Shown: positions 10,385-18,386 of the stretch, in pieces | Numbering within the stretch: position 1 is the stretch's first letter | How the letters are laid out: each line of letters opens with the position of its first letter | Assembly (NCBI GenBank): GCA_026315105.1 | Contig: CM048750.1 | Coordinates: 73,835,797-73,899,796, forward strand | From: Locusta migratoria | Taxonomy: Eukaryota; Arthropoda; Insecta; Orthoptera; Acrididae | Length of the DNA: 64,000 nt | Direction: 5' to 3' | Notes under the pieces: generated by a model | The model's input: the letters and a program-made list of their open reading frames with translations, nothing else | The model's database searches: none | Told to the model about the DNA's origin: nothing | Program-made: the position numbers and the translations under genes

Positions 10385-10697
10385 TTTTTTTAGTCTTCAA
10401 AATGAAATGCCAAGATCGCACATTAATAATTTATTCAATGACGACCGGACTCGGTGAACTGTGTCACCAGCTTACAAAATATTTTGGAAGCTGTCATGTT
10501 TTTAACTTGCGTATTTTTATACAGTGACTAAGTACTATGTTGCACTTATTATTTTATATCCAGTTTTTAACAAGATGATCAGTTTGTGTTATATATATAT
10601 ATATATATATATGGTGACACAGTTCTCCGAAACCGGTTGTCATCGAATAAATCATTAATGTGCAATCTTGGCCTTTCATTTTGAGGACTAAAAAAGT
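10385..10697. mobile_element. PLE-like inverted repeat with two degenerate hammerhead-like sites
   Basis: Arms 10385-10469 and 10612-10697 are inverted copies, about 85 bp, with roughly 85-90% identity by eye. The spacer holds an AT microsatellite (10591-10612). Each arm holds a structured site, plus strand 10613-10644 and minus strand 10468-10435: GGTGAC pairs with GTCATC across CCGAAACCGGT. Stem I and the palindromic stem III are kept and partly co-varying, but the CUGANGA core is replaced by ACAGTTC. The sequence after the site (ATAAAT, then GTGCAATCTTGG) resembles 57680-57700. Confidence 0.65.
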
Positions 10698-11055
10698 ATC
10701 AGAGTGCCTCCAAAACCGACAATGTCAAGTAATCTTAACCTTTGCTCTTTCATTCACACATGTGTCACTGTCACAAACCCCAACATCCTCTCCCCAACCA
10801 CCCGTAATCATGGCACAGAAGTTCTGAGAAGGAGTAAATACCCTTTGCTCCCTAGGATTGTATTGAAATTTCGGTGCATAGTTTGTGAACGTTCCCACTG
10901 GTTTCACATACTGCTAAAAAAAGGAAAAAGGCCGCTCTTGGTTTTAAAAGGGTGCGATCGCGTTCATTGTGTTTCAGGTCCTTGATGATCTTCAAGAAGT
11001 GTTGATTAATCTGGTCGGTATCGTCAGTGTCAGTTTTGTGAAGAATGTCGTTTTC
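10698..11055. other. Nothing recognised
   Basis: An open frame spans 10704-10985 but shows no family motif. Treated as non-coding. Confidence 0.4.
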
Positions 11056-11228
11056 AAATGTTGAAATGTTTGTAGAGCTTAAGGGACTTAACTACGGGGT
11101 CATCAGTCCCTAAACTTACAAACTACTTATGAACTAGCTTATGCTAAAGACAGCACAAACAGCCGTGCGCCCCGACCGCAGCGGCCGAGCAGACCGTGAC
11201 TGGCACGCCGCAGACTGCGGCCGGAAAC
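11056..11228 (-). repeat. Family A SINE, internally deleted
   Basis: Tail GGTCATCAGTCCCTAAACTT and head CCGCAGTCTGCGGCGTGCCA (minus strand). Most of the B box region is deleted or mutated. Flanked by GTCGTTTTC (11047-11055 and 11229-11237). Confidence 0.85.
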
Positions 11229-11554
11229 GTCGTTTTCTAGCAGCAAATTATCGTTTTCTATTGTCAGTGTGTGAAAGTGAAAGACATCGCTCTTCTGACT
11301 CCGTCATAAAGGAGTGAAAATGGAGGGGGGTTCAAATGTGACTAAGGGGTTGCCGTCGAGTTGAAATCTAGTGCATTTGCTGTTTGTCTGAGACTAATGA
11401 TTCACTTAACACCTCACTTAAAGTTCCGTGCTCTAGGCCTGCTTCCGCATGTGTCTGCACCTTGCTGTGTGAAAGATCGCAGAGTCTAACGCTGTTGTCA
11501 CAGCGCGCCAAGTCTACTCACCGTTAGGAGAAGGAGGTTGTAGGCAAATTTTAA

Positions 11555-11737
11555 TCACAAAAGTCTACGGGACGTAACTGCGAGGTCATCAGTCCCTAAA
11601 CTTACACACTACTTATAAACTAACTTACACTAAGGACAGCAAAATCATCCATGCCCGAGTGGGGATTCGAACCCCCAACGGTGAGCGGCCTCGCGCATCG
11701 GTGCATAGCGCCTCAATCCGCTCGGCCACTCCACCGC
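11555..11737 (-). repeat. Family B SINE
   Basis: Minus-strand head CCGCGGTGGAGTGGCCGAGC, B box GGGGGTTCGAATCCCC, family tail. A 12-bp duplication GGCAAATTTTAA flanks it (11543-11554, 11738-11749). Confidence 0.9.
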
Positions 11738-11749
11738 GGCAAATTTTAA

Positions 11750-12425
11750 ACTTGTATACATCACCACGTTTGACAGTTACGGGTTGTAGAAAAAATTATC
11801 GGACAGTTATGTCGCTTAGTGTGCAATGGTACTGAAGCCATAGTGGTGACTCCCTTCCATGATTCTTTGCGGCTTGCATCCTCTCTCATGAATGTGAAGG
11901 ACGGGACAAAGAGAGCTTTAAGGGTAACGTATCCTCTGCTACTCTTAATGGACAACTCCCTCCACCTGCAGCGCCTAGGGGGAGGCCGCCCCACAATGCT
12001 CCCGCTGCGGCACAAAGTCTGCCCTCGGGCTCAATATAGCTCGCTGCCAATAACGGAAAGGAAACGGTTCTCCAAACAAACTATTCACTTCGCTATCGTC
12101 TGAAACCATTTGTGGAACTGTCACGAGGCGTTTTTGATTCTGACCTATGATGACTATGATTATCCTCCTATGCTAGTTTACTTAGGACTGTCACGATACA
12201 TATAAAACAATGGCTGCGAATAAGAGGATAGTGACGTTGAGACGGGCTTTCGCACGTTGATGCTACCGTGTGACAAATACAGTTGTATTTGAATCACGGA
12301 GACATTAATTAAGTGTAACAGTGTTTAAGCTCACAGCTTATCACACAATATTTGTTTTGCCTGCAAATGTACCATTTTTTAAAATACCAAATCCTCTTCG
12401 GCTGCAATTAACTTTTATTTAAAAA
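11750..12425. other. No gene recognised
   Basis: Short open frames on both strands overlap at 11761-12103 without family motifs. AT-rich beyond 12130. Confidence 0.4.
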
Positions 12426-12468
12426 AGCACTACCGGTTTCGCGTCCTGTAGACGCATCATCAGGTGCT
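12426..12468 (-). ncRNA. Hammerhead-ribozyme-like motif with intact core
   Basis: Minus strand, in order: AGCAC (stem I), perfect core CTGATGA (12463-12457), one extra U, stem II GCGTC/GACGC with loop TACAG, GAAA, palindromic ACCGGT as minimal stem III, cleavage site GUA, and GTGCT closing stem I with five Watson-Crick pairs. This is the best-formed site in the window. The extra base between core and stem II is the only departure from the consensus and is shared with other copies here. Likely from a Penelope-like element terminus. Confidence 0.68.
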
Positions 12469-12470
12469 CT

Positions 12471-13109
12471 GAAATGTAAATAAATGAAAGAGACTTACAA
12501 GGTCGTCTTTTGAAGTTAAGAGAAAATATACAATAACATTGATGACTGTAAAATAAAATTAAATAGACCGTAGAAAAGTACTCACTAAAATTCCTTAGAA
12601 AAACGTATCTACCATCTAGCCTTCCCCAGCGTTCACGTAAAAATGTAAAAGCATTAAAAGCTTCTTAACTTTACGACCTCATTAGAAAATATAAAACCTG
12701 AACGCTGATGCGTTAGTCATCTTTTTTAAAATATTTTGGGGTGGAGGGCAGTTGAAAACTATAAAAAATTCAATATTTTTACAAAAGTGTCTTGGATTTA
12801 CATCGTACTCGACGCGAAAACCGATTGTACTTTTAGTAAAGGGATAAGGTACCTTAACGTGCCATGTGGAAGCAGTGTTGGCGCAGCACCGGTCGAGGCA
12901 GTATTGGCCATTGAATCACGCGGCCGCTGTCATGAGGATGACGTTAGCATCGCTGGAAACTTTACCGTTTCTAAACAAGATGTGAAGGGTGGGGATGACT
13001 ATACACTCGCCAAATCCTATGTTTATAGTATTCTAACAGGGCCCAGACAAAAGTGACCGAATTGAATTCTGAGTAAGATTGCATGCTTGAAATGATTAAA
13101 ACTGGTGAG
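12471..13109. other. No gene recognised
   Basis: Contains an open frame (12736-13056) with no family motif. The body of the element that owned the hammerhead-like site was not recognised. Confidence 0.4.

Positions 13110-13149
<40 letters not shown>
13110..13149. repeat. Poly(A) tract, 40 bp
   Basis: Uninterrupted A run. No retroposon body was recognised upstream. Confidence 0.9.
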
Positions 13150-13151
<2 letters not shown>

Positions 13152-13531
13152 AATCCAACTGTTTACATAACATTAAATATACTAAAATACAACACATGAG
13201 ATAGCATGAGGATTAACATTCAATGTAGTGGCAAAATAATTGCAATGGGCTCTGAGGATCTCACCATCTTCGACACCTAGATATCAGGGAAAAATGCATA
13301 CTAAACTAGTATAGGAGTATACTACTTGTTTAAAAAAATCAAAATTTGACAACAGGCTCTTGTGTCTTAGATCCTTCTGTGCATTGTACCGTACCTGGAC
13401 TAGCATTCAGTAGGACGGCCATCCCTATTAAAGTTTTTCGTTATTTCCTTAATTTGCTGCAGGGAAATACAGGGAGGGTTCTTTTTGAAATGCACGGCCG
13501 ACTGTCTCTTCCCATTCTGTCATCAGCTGTC

Positions 13532-13786
13532 TCATATTCCGAACGCTCTTATTTTGTTCATTAGGCGACAGTGCTGAAACGTATCTAACGCCTTCAGAAA
13601 GTCAAGAAACACATGTGTCTCGTGAACGAATAGCGGGAGACGGGTTTCACATGATCGTTGCTTTCTGAAACCATGTTGATTCCTATAGATGAGGTAGCCA
13701 GTCATCAGAATTTTCATAACACTCGAAAATAAAATTTGTTCCGAAATTCTGCAACAGACCGACTTCAGACATACACTGAAAGACAA
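13532..13786 (-). pseudogene. Jockey/CR1-like LINE reverse transcriptase fragment
   Basis: Minus-strand frame contains two adjacent reverse transcriptase blocks: NQHGFRKQRSCET (family form QHGFR..RSCET), then VFLDFLKALDTFQHCRLMNK (family form VFLDFSKAFDRVPH..L). The first catalytic Asp is present (LDF), but the invariant Lys-Ala-Phe-Asp context is altered to KALD. A deletion joins the blocks more closely than usual. No YADD box follows. Truncated at both ends. Confidence 0.7.
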
Positions 13787-14097
13787 TCAAAGTGATATAC
13801 CTGCCTAACACCTTTTCCTTATCTCCATCCATTGATTTACGTCTTATCTTTCCACATTGATCGCACTGTTGATGCATTTGTTCTCTTGTTCCACATGCTT
13901 AATCTGTGATCTATGTACCTTCATTTCAGTATTTTATCAATTTCCTTTCAGCTTGAGTTTCTACTGTACATGTTATAACAGATTATTGTGTTATATATTT
14001 TACTTTTCTACTCAGTTGCCACATATTTTTTCCAGGCAGTATTTTGCAAACACCTTTGTACCCTTACTGTCTTTGTGACTTAGGTTTTCACATTCGT

Positions 14098-14519
14098 GGA
14101 TATATACTTGGTGATAACAAATACTGCACAATTAATGTTCCTGACGTATTCAGTTGATTCACCGTGTAGTCGCAATTGACATCTGTCAGGTATTTTGGTA
14201 TTACCTTAACCGCATTGCCGCTTTATATTACTTAGCTGATCATTATACTGCTGAAGTAACACTAGGAAACTGTTCTCAGCATTTTCTGTCAGTAAAGTAT
14301 CGTCAGGATATATACTTGGTGATAACAAATACTGCACAATTAATGTTCCTGACGTATTCAGTTGATTCACCGTGTAGTCGCAATTGACATCTGTCAGGTA
14401 TTTTGGTATTACCTTAACCGCATTGCCGCTTTATATTACTTAGCTGATCATTATACTGCTGAAGTAACACTAGGAAACTGTTCTCAGCATTTTCTGTCAG
14501 TAAAGTATCGTCAGGATAT
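14098..14519. repeat. Exact tandem duplication, 208-bp unit
   Basis: Unit 14098-14305 is repeated at 14306-14513 and the match continues to 14519. I found no differences by eye. The unit itself was not recognised. Confidence 0.93.
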
Positions 14520-14889
14520 TTACCAGTATAAATATTTGACGACGTTCAGCCCAACCAGTCGCAAAATTTGATAAAATGCCTTTATCTAGATTTTGGCACC
14601 ATATAAGGGTGCCTTCACCAGAAGAATAAAAATTAAAACCTAAAAATAATCATTGAGTTAAATTAGTATACATTACTTTAGAAAAAAGTGCTTTACATAT
14701 GTTGCGTTATGCAAAATCATAGGTATACATATGTACTTACATAAGACGTGCAATTACGAGCAGTGTGCTCAAGTCCAAACTTACAAAATTATTCAACATG
14801 CTAGCTAAAAGCTAGCAAGTCAAAAATAAAATAAAGGCAGCTCGCCTATGTTAGGCTTAAGGCTAGTCTACACGACGACACTAGGTTGC

Positions 14890-14920
<31 letters not shown>

Positions 14921-15101
14921 CAAATGTTTGTACAGCTTATGGGACTTAACTACGGGGTCATCTGTCCCTAAACTTACAAACTACTTATGAACTACTTACG
15001 AACTAGGACGGCACAAATATCCATGCCCGAGGGGGGATTCGAACCACCTACCGTAGTGGCCGTGCAGACCATTACTGAAGCGCCTCAGTCACCTCGGCCA
15101 C
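14890..15101 (-). repeat. Family A SINE plus A tract
   Basis: 28 A residues (14890-14917) directly precede a minus-oriented family A SINE. Flanks ACTAGGTTGC (14880-14889) and ACTACGTTGC (15102-15111) are a target duplication with one mismatch. The A tract is on the plus strand although the SINE reads minus, so it is not an ordinary poly(A) tail. Confidence 0.88.
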
Positions 15102-15119
15102 ACTACGTTGCGACACTCG

Positions 15120-15640
15120 TTTCGTGAAATGAATTGCGCGCAACTGGTTTCATGTGTGTCTGTAGATACTTCAGTTTCGTTGTTTTGTAAGTGCCGTAGT
15201 CGCCGTAGAATGAAAGTTTTGGTAGCTGTAAGAATTCTGGCTGAGTTAGTGCTTCTCTGTGTGAAGTCGCTGCATAAGACTAAACATAAAAAGAATAAAA
15301 AACGTGTTTGGGTTTGTGACTGGATTAAAAGAAGACGTCATCTCGGTTGCTTAGCGACCTTACTGAAAGGAATTGTAATTGAAGACCCTAGAAGCTACTT
15401 TAATGAACTTAGAATGTCACCAGAGCAGTTTACGTTCCTTTTAAACAGAGTCAGTAATGCAATAAAGAAACAAGATACTGTTATGCGTGAAGCATTGTAC
15501 CAGAACTGAAATTACAAATTGAATTACGTTTCTTGTCAAGTAGATATTCGTCTCTACAGTACCTGTACCGTGTTCCCAAATACCATAATTGCCATAGTTC
15601 GTTTGTATAGATATTTGGAATCGAATGTATTTCAGTCTGC
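15120..15640 (+). pseudogene. PIF/Harbinger transposase N-terminal part, frameshifted
   Basis: The open frame ending at 15509 reads a Lys-rich stretch, then VWVCDWIKRRRHLGCLATLL, IEDPRSYFNELRMSPEQF and KKDTVMRE-like residues (seen as KKQDTVMREALYQN). These match the conserved N-terminal region of Harbinger nucleases (form W..PWI.RR..LG.Y..LL.EL..ED...F.N..RM). A one-base frameshift near 15500 leads into ELRFLSSRYSSLQYLYRVPK, the next conserved block. The DDE nuclease domain beyond it is deleted. Codons upstream of about 15270 look non-coding. Confidence 0.8.
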
Positions 15641-15989
15641 AATTGACTAATCGTCAACCCATCAATATTTAATTCACGAATAATTGCTTCAAGAGCACTA
15701 ACACGCCGCTGCTTATTCATGAAATTTTCATCGTTAAAATCGCACAAACACCTATGCATCGCATATATGTTCAAAAACCGAATTATTTCTCCCTTTCCCC
15801 CCTTTATGTTGTATTAAGTTCTGTATTGGTTATCACCTAACCTAAAAACAAGCGCAGTCAGTTTCGCCAAAGTTGGAACGTGCCGAAACTGCTTAGTTTC
15901 GCCAACGAGTCGCGCGAACGCCTGCCGCGCATGCGCACTGGCCAGTAGTGCAGTTTCATGAAACGTAGTGTAGTCGTGTAAACTAGCCC

Positions 15990-16239
15990 TTACAGTGCTG
16001 CTCAACAGCCAACCGAACGCCATCAAACTGAGGACAGGCGCGTACAGGTGGTGGCATATGGCGCCCTCTCTTACAGTTTATACGCAACAGGCGTAGTACA
16101 AAGCGGCAGCAGCCGGTAACATTACATTATGTGAATGAATAAATGATAAAGAATGTTTTAACAAATCAGCTGTACACGAAATTTGATACAAAATGTTCAA
16201 TTTAGACCACAGATTCCGACAGAAACGAAACCGAATTTA

Positions 16240-16279
<40 letters not shown>

Positions 16280-16282
16280 GTA
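15990..16282. other. A tract in otherwise unrecognised DNA
   Basis: Contains a 34-bp A run at 16241-16274. Nothing else recognised. Confidence 0.5.
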
Positions 16283-16663
16283 TGGTTAATATATAAACCA
16301 AAGTTTTAAGCAACAGGTTTCATTAAAAAAAAATTCCAGAATGAAACTTTCGCTCTGCAGCAAAGTGTGCGCTGATATGAAACTTCCTGGCAGATTAAAA
16401 TTGTGTGCCGGAACTGCAGGAGATCTTCTGTGAAGTTTGGAAAGTAGGAGGCGAGGTACTGGCAAAAGTAAAGTTGTGAGGCGGCATCGTGAGTCGTGTC
16501 GGGATAGCTCAGTCGCTCATATTCGGCGCTCGGCTGCCGAGGTGGACGGACGCGCGGCGGCAGCGCTAGAAGTGCTGGAGTAAACAACGGCTGCGTGGCT
16601 GCTACGAAGGTCAGTAGAGCGCTTTGCCTACTATTGCGTCTTTACGTGATTTAAAATGACAAA

Positions 16664-18247
16664 ATGAACGAGACTGAATGTGCAAGAATAGATACGATTA
16701 GATTTACCTTTGATTGGAACTGTACAAGACCGAAAGCGTTCGAGATAAAAAGATGGTTGTCAGAAGAGGTTAAGATCACAGGAGAGGAAGTTATTGGAGT
16801 ACATCTTTCCTTTGTGACCAATTCTGTCTTTTTAAAATTGAATTCTTCTGAATTGTGTTGCTCTATTGTTGACAAGTGTGGTGGTAAAATGAAATTTCGC
16901 CACTCGGACGGAACCGTTAGTGAAGTTATTGTTTCTCATGTCGGGATAGGCATCCGTACAGTGAGAATTTTCGAGCTGCCATTCGAGGTTCCAGCTGCAG
17001 CAATAAATGCTGTGCTTCAGCCTTATGGTAGGGTTCTCTCGAATATTGCCGAAAAGTGGTCAGAGGAACATATGTTTCCTGTTCTGAATGGAATTAGACA
17101 AATTAAGATTGAACTTTTGAGGCATATACCTTCTTATTTGAATATCTGCGGACATCGCGCTCTCGTAATTTACGATGGTCAGCCGCGGACTTGTTCGTTA
17201 TGTAATGCCACCGGGCACGTTAGAAATCAGTGCACAAGAAGGCGAGTCCCTCAATTACCGAATAACGAGGCGGTTGTCTCAGGGCAGGCCGTAAGCATGA
17301 AAGTGACGTACGCTGCCGCGGCCGTCAACCGGGCCCCGTCTCCACCGAGTGTGGCTGAGCAGGCGAGACCTGCCGACGCGTGCGCGGAAACCGGAAGGAA
17401 CGCAGAGTTGGGCAAAGGAGGCGAGCCGATACCGGCCAACGATGATGTCACTGAGAGCGCAACACGCATGCTTTGTGAAACCGACAACTTTTCAAACGAG
17501 AGACAAGCTTCCCATACGACACCTGATGTAGACGTGACGAAAAATGTAACAACAGTCGCACACGACGATGCCATTAATTTACAGGGGCCTACAATGGATG
17601 AATGTCCGACGACAGACACACTAAAAGTGACAAAGGAAGACCATACGGATGACAAGGTACCACAGGAAGAAACAGACAACTCCAGTCTACCGGCCAAAGG
17701 TAGACAAAAACAAGAAGGATCCGAAGCACCACCCACTTCACGTGTCGAAGGAAAAGAAGCAACAGTCGACTGCGAAATAAACGGAGTTAAAAAATCTTCT
17801 GCTAAGAAGAAAGGCGAGGTAGCTTCTCGGCGATCTTCCATGCAATCTCCAGAAAGTTCACCAAAGAATTCACCGGAGAGCTCACCAAAATCATCAAACA
17901 AGAAAAAGAGGAGAATCGCACATCAAGCTGCAGAGATCTTAGCTCCTCCTTTAAGAGAGCGGCTGAGACAGATACAGGAGCCTGACAAGAGGAAAGAAGA
18001 CACAAAAACGCAAAGAGTAGTTGCATGCTCTGATCGGAAAAAGAAACAGGAAAAGGTTGCTACATCGCACGGATCATGTGAACAATTGCATGAAAAGACG
18101 AAACCGGACAGAGACGATGACACCCGACATGGACATGCGCACGGACATGACACCAAAGAAACAACAATTATCTGGGCGGATGACAAGGAAGATGAGACTG
18201 ATGCAATGGAAACGGAAGGGGCCTTTGAGGAAGAATGTTTTTATTAA
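16664..18247 (+). CDS. LINE ORF1 protein with CCHC zinc knuckle, 527 aa
   Basis: ORF1 of the surrounding LINE; such proteins bind the element RNA and form the ribonucleoprotein needed for retrotransposition. The N-terminal half (about 1-170) is a folded-looking region resembling the RNA-binding part of arthropod ORF1 proteins. Residues 177-190 form a CX2CX4HX4C zinc knuckle (CSLCNATGHVRNQC). The second half is low in hydrophobics and rich in Glu, Lys, Ser and Thr, with the repeated SPESSPKNSPESSPKSS near 387-403 followed by KKKRR, a likely nuclear localisation signal. The ATG at 16664 follows a short 5' UTR and the frame is intact to TAA. ORF2 begins 139 bp downstream. No host gene match was recognised. 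Confidence 0.9.
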   Translation: MNETECARIDTIRFTFDWNCTRPKAFEIKRWLSEEVKITGEEVIGVHLSFVTNSVFLKLNSSELCCSIVDKCGGKMKFRHSDGTVSEVIVSHVGIGIRTVRIFELPFEVPAAAINAVLQPYGRVLSNIAEKWSEEHMFPVLNGIRQIKIELLRHIPSYLNICGHRALVIYDGQPRTCSLCNATGHVRNQCTRRRVPQLPNNEAVVSGQAVSMKVTYAAAAVNRAPSPPSVAEQARPADACAETGRNAELGKGGEPIPANDDVTESATRMLCETDNFSNERQASHTTPDVDVTKNVTTVAHDDAINLQGPTMDECPTTDTLKVTKEDHTDDKVPQEETDNSSLPAKGRQKQEGSEAPPTSRVEGKEATVDCEINGVKKSSAKKKGEVASRRSSMQSPESSPKNSPESSPKSSNKKKRRIAHQAAEILAPPLRERLRQIQEPDKRKEDTKTQRVVACSDRKKKQEKVATSHGSCEQLHEKTKPDRDDDTRHGHAHGHDTKETTIIWADDKEDETDAMETEGAFEEECFY

Positions 18248-18386
18248 AATTTGTGCATGAACTTATAGAAGAAAGAAAAAAAAAAGAAGAATGAAAAACG
18301 AGGAAGAAAAAAATTTAACTAGGAAAAAATTATTATCAGAGGATCCAATTAAGTGTCTTCTATTACACGTCTTGTAGCGTTACAAA

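Larger units (their letters stand above)
14860..15989 (+). mobile_element. PIF/Harbinger-type DNA transposon remnant
   Basis: Terminal inverted repeats GGCTAGTCTACACGACGACA (left) and, at the right end, the complement of TAGTCGTGTAAACTAGCCC. A TTA target duplication (14857-14859, 15990-15992) fits the 3-bp preference of this superfamily. Only about 1.1 kb remains, of which some 210 bp is an inserted family A SINE. Confidence 0.82.

Noticed and set aside
10269..10457. 62-codon ORF across the left PLE-like arm
   Set aside because: No motif, and it ends inside the inverted repeat; chance ORF.
14154..14571. Two ORFs with identical N-terminal halves
   Set aside because: They arise from the exact 208-bp tandem duplication; no conserved domain.
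17251..17901. 216-codon minus-strand ORF
   Set aside because: Shadow of LINE ORF1; the plus-strand frame has the zinc knuckle and coding character.
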